Counted from the stretch's first letter, positions 1 to 8,590 are shown. The stretch is DNA of 54,077 nucleotides from Candidatus Uhrbacteria bacterium (GCA_018700535.1 JABITQ010000072.1:1-54077), one strand, 5' to 3'. Program-made: numbers and translations. The notes: a model not told the origin generated them from the letters alone.

Positions 1-443
1 AGATGTTTGGGAAGATCATGAGCTGGACCGATGGGATGATCGTTGGTGGGTTCGAGCTTTTAACTGATTCAGATGTGAGTGAGATTGAGGATGCGCTTAA
101 GGGTGGGGTAAACCCACGAGAGGTGAAGGCGCGGCTTGCGAGTGCGGTTGTGGCGTTTTACTTTGATGAAAATGAAGGAGCTGAGGCGAGTAAGAGGTTC
201 GATCAGCTATTTCAAAAGAAAGAGGTACCAGATGATGTTGCGGAGGTTTCGATTAAAGGCTCGATGAACATTGTCGACGTACTTGTTGAGACAGAACTTG
301 CGAAATCGAAATCAGAAGCACGTCGTTTGATTGATGGAAAGGGGGTGAAGGTGAACGAGGTGGCTGTTGAAAATTATGACCATGAGGTTTTGAAGGGGGC
401 GTTGATTCAGAAAGGGAAGCGGCATTTTGTGCGTGTAAAATAG
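1..443 (+). CDS. tyrS: Tyrosyl-tRNA synthetase, C-terminal part (cut by window start)
   Basis: This is the 3' end of a gene entering from the left; the first whole codon is at base 3. TyrRS charges tRNA-Tyr in the cytoplasm. The visible part opens with MFGKIMSW, the segment that follows the catalytic KMSKS loop in bacterial TyrRS, then a helical linker. An S4-type RNA-binding domain covers roughly the last 65 residues (VDVLVETELAKSKSEARRLI, then GKGVKVNE), which in this family contacts tRNA. The Rossmann catalytic domain is outside the window. The reading frame is intact to the TAG at 441-443. Confidence 0.9.
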   Translation, partial: MFGKIMSWTDGMIVGGFELLTDSDVSEIEDALKGGVNPREVKARLASAVVAFYFDENEGAEASKRFDQLFQKKEVPDDVAEVSIKGSMNIVDVLVETELAKSKSEARRLIDGKGVKVNEVAVENYDHEVLKGALIQKGKRHFVRVK

Positions 444-463
444 GTGCTAGAGAGTTTTTGGTT

Positions 464-1138
464 ATGAAGAAAAAATCACCTGAACAGATTGGTAAAGGAA
501 TGGGCGCATGGTCTAAAGGTCTTCAGGCTACATCGCCAGAACTCGCTCAAAAACTTGACCGTCCACGATCTGAAGGTTGGGAGATGCTTGAGGAAATAGA
601 TTTACCGCGATACAAGCGCGTTCAGGTTTCTGCTGAGGAGTTTTTGCAAGATCCTGCTTTGATAACAAAAGACATTCCTTCAGAACGTTTATTTGTATTC
701 CTCCAACCGAAGGAAGGGGTTCCTGTGCGGAAGACGAAGCTTTCTTTGGATGAAGCTGTGGAATTTGTTCGTACGACTGTTAAATCCAGTCCTGATGCGT
801 GGGAGGTTTTTGTTTCTGAAACAGAGGAGGAAAAGTTTGGTGGAAATATTGCTGTAGATAAAGATGGTCGAGCTATCATTGAGATGACGACCAAGGGGCA
901 GGGTGGGATCAGTGCCGGAACTGTTGTTCCAGAAATTCGCGCCTGGCAAGATCGTTTTTCAGGAATTTGGAAATACGACTCTGATGATGCAGATGAGCGG
1001 AGACTTGTTCAGTCTGTGATGAGAGATGTTCCGCGTGATGGGCGTGAGTATCTTCCTGGTTTGTACGAATTCCACCTTGTGCAACCAGATGAGGATGAGC
1101 CGATGGAGATCAAATTTATCGACTACGTTCCCGAGTAA
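464..1138 (+). CDS. Hypothetical soluble protein, 224 aa
   Basis: I do not recognise this protein. It is acidic, has no signal peptide or membrane segment, and looks like a mixed alpha/beta cytoplasmic protein. A central stretch (VRKTKLSLDEAVEFV, then GGNIAVDKDGRAIIEM) resembles a strand-helix-strand module. The start is set at the ATG at 464; a TTG two codons earlier in frame is also possible, and neither has a clear Shine-Dalgarno site. It lies 20 nt after tyrS in the same direction and is probably cotranscribed with it. Base composition matches the host genes around it. Confidence 0.7.
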   Translation: MKKKSPEQIGKGMGAWSKGLQATSPELAQKLDRPRSEGWEMLEEIDLPRYKRVQVSAEEFLQDPALITKDIPSERLFVFLQPKEGVPVRKTKLSLDEAVEFVRTTVKSSPDAWEVFVSETEEEKFGGNIAVDKDGRAIIEMTTKGQGGISAGTVVPEIRAWQDRFSGIWKYDSDDADERRLVQSVMRDVPRDGREYLPGLYEFHLVQPDEDEPMEIKFIDYVPE

Positions 1139-1153
1139 AGCTAGTGCAAAGCC

Positions 1154-1182
1154 TTGACATACCCCCATATAAATGCTAAACA
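1154..1182 (+). promoter_or_regulatory. Promoter of candidate small RNA
   Basis: A perfect -35 TTGACA (1154-1159), a 17-nt spacer and a -10 of TAAACA (1177-1182). No plausible coding gene follows on this strand before the terminator at 1291-1320. The shape matches the TTGACA-N16/17-TA(G/A) promoters found elsewhere in this window. Confidence 0.5.
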
Positions 1183-1188
1183 TTCGTC

Positions 1189-1320
1189 GTTCTTGAGGTT
1201 TGGAATCATGTGTAAATCATGAGCTGTCTCTCTGCAACGGTGAGTCTCCCCCAACCCCGACAAGCCCGGTTTGCCCCAAGTGCACCCAAAACACCCACGT
1301 CAGAGAGCGTGGGTGTTTTT
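1189..1320 (+). ncRNA. Candidate small RNA, about 130 nt
   Basis: A stand-alone transcription unit with a sigma70-like promoter at its left end and an intrinsic terminator at its right end. It lies between two convergent hypothetical genes, and the only plus-strand reading frames are short with no recognisable product. The 8-nt terminator loop contains CAGAGAG (1301-1307), the exact complement of CTCTCTG at 1228-1234. This would allow a pseudoknot, or an alternative pairing competing with the terminator. It lacks the GGAA-loop signature of SRP RNA and I cannot assign it to a known class. The 5' end is inferred from the -10. Confidence 0.4.
1291..1320 (+). terminator. Intrinsic terminator
   Basis: A perfect 9-bp stem, ACACCCACG (1291-1299) with CGTGGGTGT (1308-1316), an 8-nt loop and a T-rich tail. 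On the minus strand the hairpin is followed by TTTT, so it may also serve the convergent gene that ends at 1323. Confidence 0.75.
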
Positions 1321-1322
1321 TA

Positions 1323-2099
1323 TTATTCGATATTCAATTCTACAACCTTGAGCTTGCCTGTCTTTCGGTCAGTTCCGATTGCTGTTATCTCATCCGGTTT
1401 GTCTGGATGAAAATAAAGTGTGGTGTATTTGAGGTCTGGGGGATTCTCTATTTGTTCTGCGGACAACCCTTCATCTTTTAAAAGCTCTGCAAGTTCATCA
1501 CGTTTCTCTTTTAACCGTCGCTCTTCATATCCATTGTAGATATCTCTTGCGCTCGTCTCTTGTCCTTTGTTGCTAATAAGTTTTACTCGCGCTCCATCGA
1601 AGTTTAGGTTCGCTTCTCTGAGGCTGTCAGCAATTTGCTTAGCGGCTCTTTGACGCTGATCTTCAGAGTGAGGTTGTTGGCTCTTCTCTCTGTGGTTTCC
1701 CCAGGCAAGATTTGATCGTGGTGTGAGGTGGATCATTGCGCTGAGTGGTTTGTGGTCGTTTGTTGCTCCTTGTACAAAGACCGTTAAGCACCCAGACATT
1801 TCTTTTGTGATCATCTCTGTGCGACCAACAGTTATGAGTCCGGAGTCTGTTCTTGTGTTCCAGATTCGATCGTCATCTTTCGGCACTTCTTCAATGTCGA
1901 TTTCTCCTGTCTGTACAGCAACGTCCTCTTCAAGTTTTCTGCCTTCTTGATCTCGAATGGTCCACATGACGGGGATAGATCTCCGATCGATGCCTTGTTG
2001 GTACATACGTGTCAGCTCGCGCATCCTATCTTCATGGGATGGACGTTCGTGTTGAGGTCCTCGTTCTCTACCTCTGTGTTGTTCAGATGATCTGATCAT
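1323..2099 (-). CDS. Hypothetical protein, 258 aa
   Basis: Not recognised. The N-terminal 30 residues are rich in Arg, His and Glu and probably disordered. The middle (GLITVGRTEMI, then SGCLTVFVQG and AMIHLTPRSN) has alternating hydrophobic residues like a beta-rich domain, with a faint resemblance to CheD-type folds that I would not rely on. The C-terminal third has a charged helix (EERRLKEKRDELAELLKDEG) and then strands. There is no signal peptide or membrane segment. It is a single-gene unit, convergent with the small RNA and divergent from rseP. Confidence 0.65.
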   Translation of the reverse strand: MIRSSEQHRGRERGPQHERPSHEDRMRELTRMYQQGIDRRSIPVMWTIRDQEGRKLEEDVAVQTGEIDIEEVPKDDDRIWNTRTDSGLITVGRTEMITKEMSGCLTVFVQGATNDHKPLSAMIHLTPRSNLAWGNHREKSQQPHSEDQRQRAAKQIADSLREANLNFDGARVKLISNKGQETSARDIYNGYEERRLKEKRDELAELLKDEGLSAEQIENPPDLKYTTLYFHPDKPDEITAIGTDRKTGKLKVVELNIE

Positions 2100-2191
2100 A
2101 GGTGTTATTTCAATAACATTATACCAAGATTCTTGCTGGTTTTGGTTCTTATTGCGGATCTAAGTATTTCTCGGTATCATTGTGCTGATTT

Positions 2192-3301
2192 ATGGGAACA
2201 CTTTTATTGTTTATCATCGTTTTGTCTCTACTGGTTTTTGTCCACGAACTTGGGCATTTTTTGATGGCAAAGAAGATGGGGATGCGTGTAGATGAGTTTG
2301 GGTTTGGTTTCCCGCCACGCTTGTTTGCTATTCGTAAAAACGGAACAGATTACTCGATCAACTGGATCCCGCTTGGTGGGTTTGTAAAAATCAAAGGAGA
2401 GTCTGGTGATCACAAGGGGGATAAAGATAGTTTTGCTTCAAAGAAATCATGGCAGCGTTTTGTTGTGCTGATTGCAGGTGTGGTGATGAACTTTTTTCTT
2501 GCGGCTGTGTTGTTGTCTGTTGGATTCATGATCGGCTTACCTGGAATGATCAGCGAAGACTTGCCGGCGAGTGCGCGTATTTCAGATCAGGCGATTCGTG
2601 TGATGCAGGTTGTCGAAGGTTCTCCGGCTGCGCTTGCGGGTGTGGTTGCTGGTGATGAGATTTTGTCTGTTGATGGTCAGGTGTTTACAGAGGACGCACC
2701 GTTACGTGAGTTGATCCAAACGTCAGCGGCAGATGGGCTTTCAATTGTTGTTGAAAACGAAGAAGGGGTTGCGCGTACGTACGAGCTAACCTCTGAGTAT
2801 CTTGAAGAGGCAGAAGCAACAGGAATCGGTTTGTGGTTTGTTGCAACGGGAACAGTCTCATATCCGTTCTTCCATGCGATCCTTCAAGGGGTTGCTGCAA
2901 CAGGTACAGTGACTTGGGAGGTGCTAAGTGCGTTTGGGGGATTGGTTCGCGATTTAGTTGTGAGTCAGGAGGTGAGTGTTGATCTTTCAGGGCCTGTGGG
3001 GATTGCAGTGATGACTGGTGAGGTGGCTGCGCTCGGGTTTATTTACTTGTTGCAGTTTACAGCGATCCTTTCTATCAACCTTGGAATCATCAATGCACTT
3101 CCGTTCCCAGCGCTCGATGGTGGGCGCATCCTTTTCTTAATTATTGAGAAGTTGCGTGGTAAGCCCGTGAATGGGAAGACTGAGGCGGTTGTTCACAATG
3201 TGGGCTTTATGTTCCTTATGGGGCTTGTTGTGCTTGTTACGTATAAAGATTTTGTTACATTCGGAGATGAAATACTTGGAGCTATTAAAGGGATTTTATG
3301 A
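2192..3301 (+). CDS. rseP: RseP-type site-2 (M50) zinc metalloprotease
   Basis: An intramembrane zinc protease that in this family cleaves membrane-anchored anti-sigma factors and remnant signal peptides. The first membrane helix carries the catalytic HELGH motif at residues 18-22. A PDZ domain lies around residues 120-205 (PAALAGVVAGDEILSVDG). The third zinc ligand region, NALPFPALDGGR, is near residues 305-317 and is followed by a last membrane helix. At 369 aa, with one PDZ domain, it is close to the usual single-PDZ form. There is no Shine-Dalgarno site before the ATG. The stop overlaps the pheS start by four bases (ATGA), so the two are translationally coupled. Confidence 0.93.
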   Translation: MGTLLLFIIVLSLLVFVHELGHFLMAKKMGMRVDEFGFGFPPRLFAIRKNGTDYSINWIPLGGFVKIKGESGDHKGDKDSFASKKSWQRFVVLIAGVVMNFFLAAVLLSVGFMIGLPGMISEDLPASARISDQAIRVMQVVEGSPAALAGVVAGDEILSVDGQVFTEDAPLRELIQTSAADGLSIVVENEEGVARTYELTSEYLEEAEATGIGLWFVATGTVSYPFFHAILQGVAATGTVTWEVLSAFGGLVRDLVVSQEVSVDLSGPVGIAVMTGEVAALGFIYLLQFTAILSINLGIINALPFPALDGGRILFLIIEKLRGKPVNGKTEAVVHNVGFMFLMGLVVLVTYKDFVTFGDEILGAIKGIL

Positions 3302-4344
3302 AAAATGATTTAGAAGAACTGAAAAACGACTTTCTAAAATTGGTGAAAGAGGTGGGTGATCGTGCTCAGCTTGAGGAGTTGAAGAACGAATTTTTGGGTC
3401 GTAAAGGAAAGATGAAAGGCCTCATGAAAGATATGGCTTCTCTTGCGAACGAGGAGCGTAAAGTGATTGGTGCGTTTGCAAACGAGATTAAAGAGTCTAT
3501 CGAGTCTGTGTTTGGTGAGCATGAGGAGCGTTTTGCAGCCGAAGAAGAATCCACACGCGCTGAGCGAGAGTGGGTTGATATTTCAGAGCCAGGGCGTTTT
3601 GAGGGTGCTGGGCATCTACATCCTGTGAGTCAGGCGATTGGTGAGATTACAGATATTTTTGCTCGTGTTGGTTTTACAGCCGTGCGTGCACCAGAGATTG
3701 ATTGGGATTATTACGCATTTGAGTCACTTAACCTTCCAAAGGATCATCCTGCACGTGATGATTGGGAGACGTTTTTTGTTGATGCTCCTGAAGGGAAAAA
3801 GGGAAAGATTGTGCTAACTCCACACACATCGAACTCACAGGTGCGCACAATGGAGACACAGGAGCCACCAATTAGAATGATCAACATTGGGCGTTGTTAT
3901 CGTCGGCAGATCGATATCACACACGTGCCGATGTTTCATCAGTTTGAAGGGCTGATGATCGACAAGGGAGTTTCCGTAACACACCTAAAGGGTGTGCTCG
4001 ATTATTTTGCAAAAACATATTTTGGTCCAGACCGTCGTACGCGTCTGCGGCCGCATCACTTCCGTTTTACCGAGCCGAGCTTTGAGGTTGATATTAGTTG
4101 TGGTGCTTGTGGGGGAGAGGAGCATGAGAATTGCAGAGTGTGTAAAGCTGGGTGGCTTGAGCTTGGAGGTGCCGGTATGGTGCATCCAAATGTGATCAAG
4201 GCCGGAGGACTCGATCCAGACGTCTATTCAGGATTCGCTTTTGGGTGGGGGGTCGAGCGCACGCTTATGATGCGATCCGGAATTAAGATCGGAGACATCC
4301 GGACGTTGTATAAAAACGATTTGAGGTTTGTAAAACAGTTCTAG
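3298..4344 (+). CDS. pheS: Phenylalanyl-tRNA synthetase alpha subunit
   Basis: The catalytic subunit of the alpha2-beta2 PheRS. An N-terminal coiled-coil arm that binds tRNA (about residues 1-90) precedes the class II catalytic core: motif 2 is around GRCYRRQIDITHVPMFHQFE and motif 3 is the C-terminal GFAFGWGVERTLMM. A Cys insertion, CGAC and CRVC near residues 266-283, sits in the active-site region as in many bacterial PheS proteins and probably binds zinc. Its length of 348 aa is normal. It overlaps rseP by 4 bases and is followed one base later by pheT. Confidence 0.96.
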   Translation: MKNDLEELKNDFLKLVKEVGDRAQLEELKNEFLGRKGKMKGLMKDMASLANEERKVIGAFANEIKESIESVFGEHEERFAAEEESTRAEREWVDISEPGRFEGAGHLHPVSQAIGEITDIFARVGFTAVRAPEIDWDYYAFESLNLPKDHPARDDWETFFVDAPEGKKGKIVLTPHTSNSQVRTMETQEPPIRMINIGRCYRRQIDITHVPMFHQFEGLMIDKGVSVTHLKGVLDYFAKTYFGPDRRTRLRPHHFRFTEPSFEVDISCGACGGEEHENCRVCKAGWLELGGAGMVHPNVIKAGGLDPDVYSGFAFGWGVERTLMMRSGIKIGDIRTLYKNDLRFVKQF

Positions 4345-4345
4345 T

Positions 4346-6724
4346 ATGAATATTCTTGCATCGTACAATTGGATTAAGGAGTATCTTGATACAGATTTAT
4401 CTGCGGAGGTTTTTGCTGCAAAGACTACAGCAATTGGAAACTCGGTTGAGATGATCGAGAATGTTGCTGATCGATTTGAGAACATGGTTGTTGGGGATGT
4501 TGTAAAGCTTGAGGTTCATCCAAATGCAGACAAATTAAAGATCGCTCTTACAGACATTGGTGGAAAGAAAGTTAGAGTTGTTTGTGGGGGTGAGAACTTA
4601 GAGGAAGGCCAGAAGGTTGTTGTTGGGCTACCGGGGGCCAAGGTGCGCTGGCATGGTGAGGGAGATTTGATCGAGCTGAAAGAATCAGAGATCCGTGGAG
4701 AAAAAAGCCATGGAATGATTTGTGCGGCTAGTGAAATTGGTTTTGAAAAATTACCGCAGGAAGAAACAGATATCTGGGATATTTCTGCACTAACAGATGC
4801 AAAAGCGGGGACACCAATCGCAAAGGCGCTTGGACTCGATGATATCCTTTTTGATATTGAAGCAACGACGAATCGTCCAGACTGCAAATCGATTGTTGGT
4901 CAGGCGCGAGAGGGTGTTGCTGTTACCGGAGCAAAGTTTGAGGCCGAGCCACCACGTCCAGCTTTTGGAAAAGGGAATGGTGGGTTTACGGTTGATGTAA
5001 AAGATAAAGCGCTTTGTCCGCGTTATACCGCTGTGGTGATTGACGGCGTGACCGTTGGACCATCTCCGTGGTGGTTGCAGAAACGATTGCTACTTTCTGG
5101 CCATCGTCCAATCAACAACATTGTTGATGTGACTAATTACGTATTGCATGAGTTTGGACAGCCACTTCATACATTTGATGCAGATAAGCTTGCAGGCGAG
5201 AAGATTGTTGTTCGCAAAGCAAAGAAAGGGGAGAAGATGGTTGCGCTTGATGGCGAGGAGTACGAGCTAACTCCAGATATGCTGGTGGTTGCGGATTCTA
5301 AAAAGCCTGTTGCGGTTGCGGGTGTTATGGGTGGACTGCCGACCGGGACCACTGAAGAGACCACGAAGGTGGTGATTGAGTGCGCAGCATTCGACTCTGT
5401 TTCTGTGCGACGAACATCGCGTGCATTGAATCTGTACTCCGACTCACAATTGTTATTTGAAAAAGGATTGTCTACAGAAGCTCTTGATGCAGCAATGGCT
5501 CGCGCAATCGAGCTTATCATCGAGGTTGCTGGCGGTGTTGTTGTTTCAGATCTTATTGATGAGCGTGCGGGTAAGTACAAGACACTAAGCTTTCCGTTTG
5601 ATCCTGAGGTTGTTAATCAGCTTATTGGAATTGAAATTGAGACCAAGGAACAAACAACGATTCTTGAAAGTCTTGGTTTTGAAATGAAGGGCAAGGAAGT
5701 TGTTGTGCCTTACTGGCGTGACAATGACATCGAAGCGTCTGTTGATCTTACAGAGGAGATTGCGCGCGTGTATGGATACGAGAATCTTCCGTCAATTTTA
5801 CCTGAGGGTGCGCTTGCGAATATGAGCGAGAACGTATCGCTTGTGTGGCAAAGACGTGTGAAGGATCTGCTTGCTGGTGCTGGACTGGTTGAGGTTTACA
5901 GTTATGCGTTTATTTCAGTGCAGCAACTTGAGCGTTATTCTTTACCTACCAAAGATGCGGTGAAGCTTCGGAATCCACTTAGCAAAGACCACGAGTACAT
6001 GCGTCCATCGCTTGTTCCGAGCATGCTTACAGTGATTGAAGAGAACCAAGCGCGGGATGGTGCTGGAGACTTGTTTGAGTTCGCACCGGTTTATCATGCA
6101 AAAAAAGGAGACATCCCTGACCAGCCTTACGGTTTGTTGCTTGCAAGTTATGGGCAGGATGGAGCTGCTGGGTTTGTGCGTGCAAAGGGAATGTTGGAGC
6201 GATTGTTTGATCAGGTTGGTATTAACAATTGGGATCTTGCTCGTGATGCCGATGAAACACTTTGGCATGCTGGGCGATCAGCATCTGTGATTGTTGATGG
6301 TAAGTCAGTGGGAGTTATTGGTCAGGTTCGCAATTCAGTTGCGAAAGCATTCGGACTAGATGTAAGTGTTGTGTTGGTTGATTTAGATATCGAGTCACTC
6401 ATTCCGCAATTCACACAGAACAAATCGTACACTGAGATCCCACAGTTCCAAGAGGTAAAACGAGACCTCGCATTTGTCGTGCCTGAACGAACTGAGTTTG
6501 CTGCGGTTCGTGAAGCAGCACTTGCTGTTAGTGAGCTTGAGACCACACTCGACTTGTTCGACGTCTATCGCGGAAAGGGAGTTGATGACGACAAAAAGTC
6601 TCTCGCAATCCACATGACGTTTCGATCTGACGAACGAACACTTGGTGCAGCAGAAGTCGACGAAGAACTTTCAAAGATTCGCGGCGTGCTCGTAAAGAAG
6701 TTTGGTGCTATAATGAGATCATAA
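4346..6724 (+). CDS. pheT: Phenylalanyl-tRNA synthetase beta subunit
   Basis: The partner of PheS, needed for tRNA binding and editing. At 792 aa it has the full domain order: an N-terminal OB-fold tRNA-binding domain (about 40-150, with VHPNADKLKIALTDIGG), the B3/B4 editing region (about 200-380, with RPINNIVDVTNYVLHEFGQP), the B5 and catalytic-like core, and a C-terminal ferredoxin-like anticodon-binding domain (about 700-792, from IPQFQEVKRDLAFVVPE). It starts one base after the pheS stop, with no Shine-Dalgarno site. Confidence 0.96.
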   Translation: MNILASYNWIKEYLDTDLSAEVFAAKTTAIGNSVEMIENVADRFENMVVGDVVKLEVHPNADKLKIALTDIGGKKVRVVCGGENLEEGQKVVVGLPGAKVRWHGEGDLIELKESEIRGEKSHGMICAASEIGFEKLPQEETDIWDISALTDAKAGTPIAKALGLDDILFDIEATTNRPDCKSIVGQAREGVAVTGAKFEAEPPRPAFGKGNGGFTVDVKDKALCPRYTAVVIDGVTVGPSPWWLQKRLLLSGHRPINNIVDVTNYVLHEFGQPLHTFDADKLAGEKIVVRKAKKGEKMVALDGEEYELTPDMLVVADSKKPVAVAGVMGGLPTGTTEETTKVVIECAAFDSVSVRRTSRALNLYSDSQLLFEKGLSTEALDAAMARAIELIIEVAGGVVVSDLIDERAGKYKTLSFPFDPEVVNQLIGIEIETKEQTTILESLGFEMKGKEVVVPYWRDNDIEASVDLTEEIARVYGYENLPSILPEGALANMSENVSLVWQRRVKDLLAGAGLVEVYSYAFISVQQLERYSLPTKDAVKLRNPLSKDHEYMRPSLVPSMLTVIEENQARDGAGDLFEFAPVYHAKKGDIPDQPYGLLLASYGQDGAAGFVRAKGMLERLFDQVGINNWDLARDADETLWHAGRSASVIVDGKSVGVIGQVRNSVAKAFGLDVSVVLVDLDIESLIPQFTQNKSYTEIPQFQEVKRDLAFVVPERTEFAAVREAALAVSELETTLDLFDVYRGKGVDDDKKSLAIHMTFRSDERTLGAAEVDEELSKIRGVLVKKFGAIMRS

Positions 6725-6740
6725 TAGTTAGTAGGAGGAT

Positions 6741-7058
6741 ATGTTTTCACCATTAGATATTTTATACATCGTTCTTGCGTTTAGTATTTTGTGGCTTACC
6801 GCCGCAATCTTCTGGCTGGTGTGGCAAGTGGCGATGGTGATAAAAAATTTGAACGACGCCATTCAACTTGCGCAGGAGACGATGGGGAAGATTGAAGAAG
6901 CGTTAACTGGGATGCGCAAAAAGTTTGAGCATAGTAGCTCGGCGCTTGGGGCAGTGTTGCATACTGCGACGACAGCTGCGGACTTCATCATGGAGAAGAA
7001 AGCTAAGGCGAAAGCTAAGAAGACGGTGAAGGCGAAGGTAAAAACTAAGAAGAAATAA
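6741..7058 (+). CDS. Small membrane-anchored protein with Lys/Ala-rich tail, 105 aa
   Basis: Not recognised. One N-terminal membrane helix (about residues 8-30, ILYIVLAFSILWLTAAIFWL) is followed by an amphipathic helix (about 35-75) and a tail of Lys and Ala, which may bind nucleic acid or acidic phospholipid. The layout resembles small DUF948-like anchored proteins. A perfect AGGAGG (6733-6738) ends only two bases before the ATG, unusually close for Shine-Dalgarno use. It is the last gene of the rseP-pheS-pheT unit and is followed directly by a terminator. Confidence 0.7.
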   Translation: MFSPLDILYIVLAFSILWLTAAIFWLVWQVAMVIKNLNDAIQLAQETMGKIEEALTGMRKKFEHSSSALGAVLHTATTAADFIMEKKAKAKAKKTVKAKVKTKKK

Positions 7059-7080
7059 ATAGGGCATTTGCCCTATTTTT
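7057..7080 (+). terminator. Terminator of rseP-pheST unit
   Basis: The stem AAATAGGGC / GCCCTATTT with a 4-nt loop and a T-rich tail begins at the stop codon of the 105-aa gene. Confidence 0.8.
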
Positions 7081-7129
7081 GTTTGATGTAGAGTAAATTG
7101 ATCTTACGACTGAGAAACCATCGAAACAG

Positions 7130-7166
7130 AAAATCCACCCTCGAGCTATGCTCAAGGGTGGATTCG
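7130..7166 (-). terminator. Terminator of secreted orphan gene
   Basis: A long imperfect hairpin (AATCCACCCT and GAG arms around a short loop). On the minus strand it is followed by TTTTCTGTTT. It lies just past the stop of the gene at 7181-8380. Confidence 0.75.
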
Positions 7167-7180
7167 TTTCGTTGCGAGCT

Positions 7181-8380
7181 TTACGGCTGCGGCATGTTCG
7201 TCGGAGCGTTCATGCTGTGCCAGTGGTGCCCACCGTTGGTGGTGGTCCCCACAATTGCGTAGTTGTGCTGCACGTCAGTCGACACCATCCCCCAAGGCAT
7301 GGCCAAGTCGGAGTTGCTGACAGACAAGCGCTCACTCATCGCCAATGGGCTGTTGTCGCCCGTGATATACGACACGGACGTGACGTAGTTCTCGAATGTG
7401 AGCATTCCGTAGATCGAATTGCCAGGGTCCATAGGTCCATCGTCGATGGGGCCATCGTCCATCGGTCCATCGGATCCCGGGTCAGCAGTGGGATCGGTCG
7501 GATCACTGTCACCGGCGTAGCCCATTGGATCCATCGGGTCGTCCCCGATCATGAAGATGTCCGCGACACCGATGTTCATGGGGTCGAAGAACGTGACGTA
7601 CCGATTACCACCGGACGATTCCCAACCGAACCCGATCGGCAGACCTGTCGAGACACTGAGTCTCTCAAACAGGTCGTACACCTGGAGATAGTCCGGGTCG
7701 AAACCTGCGCTGAGCAGATATGTTCCCACACGACCGTCGCCCGAGGCAATGATGCCGTCGTCGTTGTCGTGGTTCTTGCACGGGTCGTCTTCTTCTGGAT
7801 GGTTCCAGCCGTAATCGCAGAGATCACAGTCATCACCAGAGTCAGCAACGTCACCGTCACCGTCACCCCAACCCCAGTCCCAGGAGCCTCCACCCATCTC
7901 TCCGCCGGGCTCCGTACCGAAGCCACCCATCTGACCGCCGTAGATACCAGCGGTGGTGGGCAAGGGGTATGGCGTGCCATACAGCAGATTGTCCATCGTC
8001 CCGGTCGGGAGGATGATGGTCGGGGGCATGATCATGGTGGGAAGCTGGGGCCTCAGAGCGTACTGGATCAACGCCTTGTGCAGCTCAAACAGTCGTGCCA
8101 CACCCAATTTCCACTCAGACACCGCTGTTTTCCAGATGGTGCCGTTGTAGGCAGATTGGGAGATTGTGACACCCAGCTCTTTGACAGTGATTACCAAGAC
8201 ATCGAACTCAGCTTGCGCTGCGGCAGCTTGTGCAGCCGTCGTGATGACGAGTCCACCATCGGCTGTGGCATGTGCCGGCGAAGAGCCGAAGTTGGCCACA
8301 GAATGCAGCACCTTGGCTGGATTGTGGAGCGTGGCACCCAACAGAAGGGCAGAGAGTGAGATAAAGAGTTTACTTCGCAT
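7181..8380 (-). CDS. Secreted Asp/Gly/Pro-rich orphan protein, 399 aa
   Basis: Not recognised. It has a signal peptide: a basic start (MRSK), a hydrophobic stretch (LFISLSALLLGATL) and an AxA-type cleavage site near residue 38 (PAHA). The mature protein has an Ala-rich helical part, a Met/Pro/Gly-rich part, a Gly/Trp/Asp run with several Cys (DDCDLCDYGW), and near residues 290-330 short repeats of the type DGPMDDGPIDDGP, which could bind calcium. A Shine-Dalgarno GGAG lies 9 nt before the ATG. G+C is far above the neighbours: 7441-7500 holds 40 G/C of 60, against 23 of 60 at 5101-5160 in pheT. This suggests recent acquisition. It has its own promoter, leader and terminator. Confidence 0.7.
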   Translation of the reverse strand: MRSKLFISLSALLLGATLHNPAKVLHSVANFGSSPAHATADGGLVITTAAQAAAAQAEFDVLVITVKELGVTISQSAYNGTIWKTAVSEWKLGVARLFELHKALIQYALRPQLPTMIMPPTIILPTGTMDNLLYGTPYPLPTTAGIYGGQMGGFGTEPGGEMGGGSWDWGWGDGDGDVADSGDDCDLCDYGWNHPEEDDPCKNHDNDDGIIASGDGRVGTYLLSAGFDPDYLQVYDLFERLSVSTGLPIGFGWESSGGNRYVTFFDPMNIGVADIFMIGDDPMDPMGYAGDSDPTDPTADPGSDGPMDDGPIDDGPMDPGNSIYGMLTFENYVTSVSYITGDNSPLAMSERLSVSNSDLAMPWGMVSTDVQHNYAIVGTTTNGGHHWHSMNAPTNMPQP

Positions 8381-8403
8381 TGGTCGGATCTCCGTGAGAA
8401 TAT

Positions 8404-8483
8404 GTGTGCATCAGACCGCCTGATACACACGGTTTTGCTGAGGTTGTCCCAGCGGTAAAATCTATGAATATTTCTCATAGATT
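8404..8483 (-). promoter_or_regulatory. Structured 5' leader of the secreted orphan
   Basis: Two hairpins lie between the promoter and the ATG at 8380. One is a perfect 9-bp stem, AATCTATGA / TCATAGATT (8459-8483). The other has 11-nt arms with one mismatch (8404-8414 with 8420-8430). The second ends about 23 nt before the start codon, close to the Shine-Dalgarno site, so it could affect ribosome access or mRNA stability. Confidence 0.45.
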
Positions 8484-8515
8484 CAACCTCTAAAACAACG
8501 CAGGCGCGGACAATG

Positions 8516-8538
8516 TCATATAGAGCGCTTTTTGTCAA
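8516..8538 (-). promoter_or_regulatory. Possible promoter of secreted orphan
   Basis: A perfect TTGACA (8538-8533, minus strand). At 17-nt spacing the -10 would be CATTGT, a weak match; TATATG inside the spacer is another possibility. The transcript would have a leader of about 130 nt. Confidence 0.35.
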
Positions 8539-8590
8539 TAGCCATAGGGTTAACCGATCTCCAAATAGCCTTATATTGCTGGTAAAAACA

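Noticed and set aside
1189..1320. SRP (4.5S) RNA or tmRNA
   Set aside because: There is no GGAA apical loop with its asymmetric internal loop, and no tRNA-like end or resume codon.
7148..8359. A 403-codon open frame on the plus strand opposite the secreted orphan
   Set aside because: Its protein is rich in His, Arg and Val without any domain pattern, while the minus strand has a signal peptide, a Shine-Dalgarno site and a terminator. The long frame is a by-product of high G+C.
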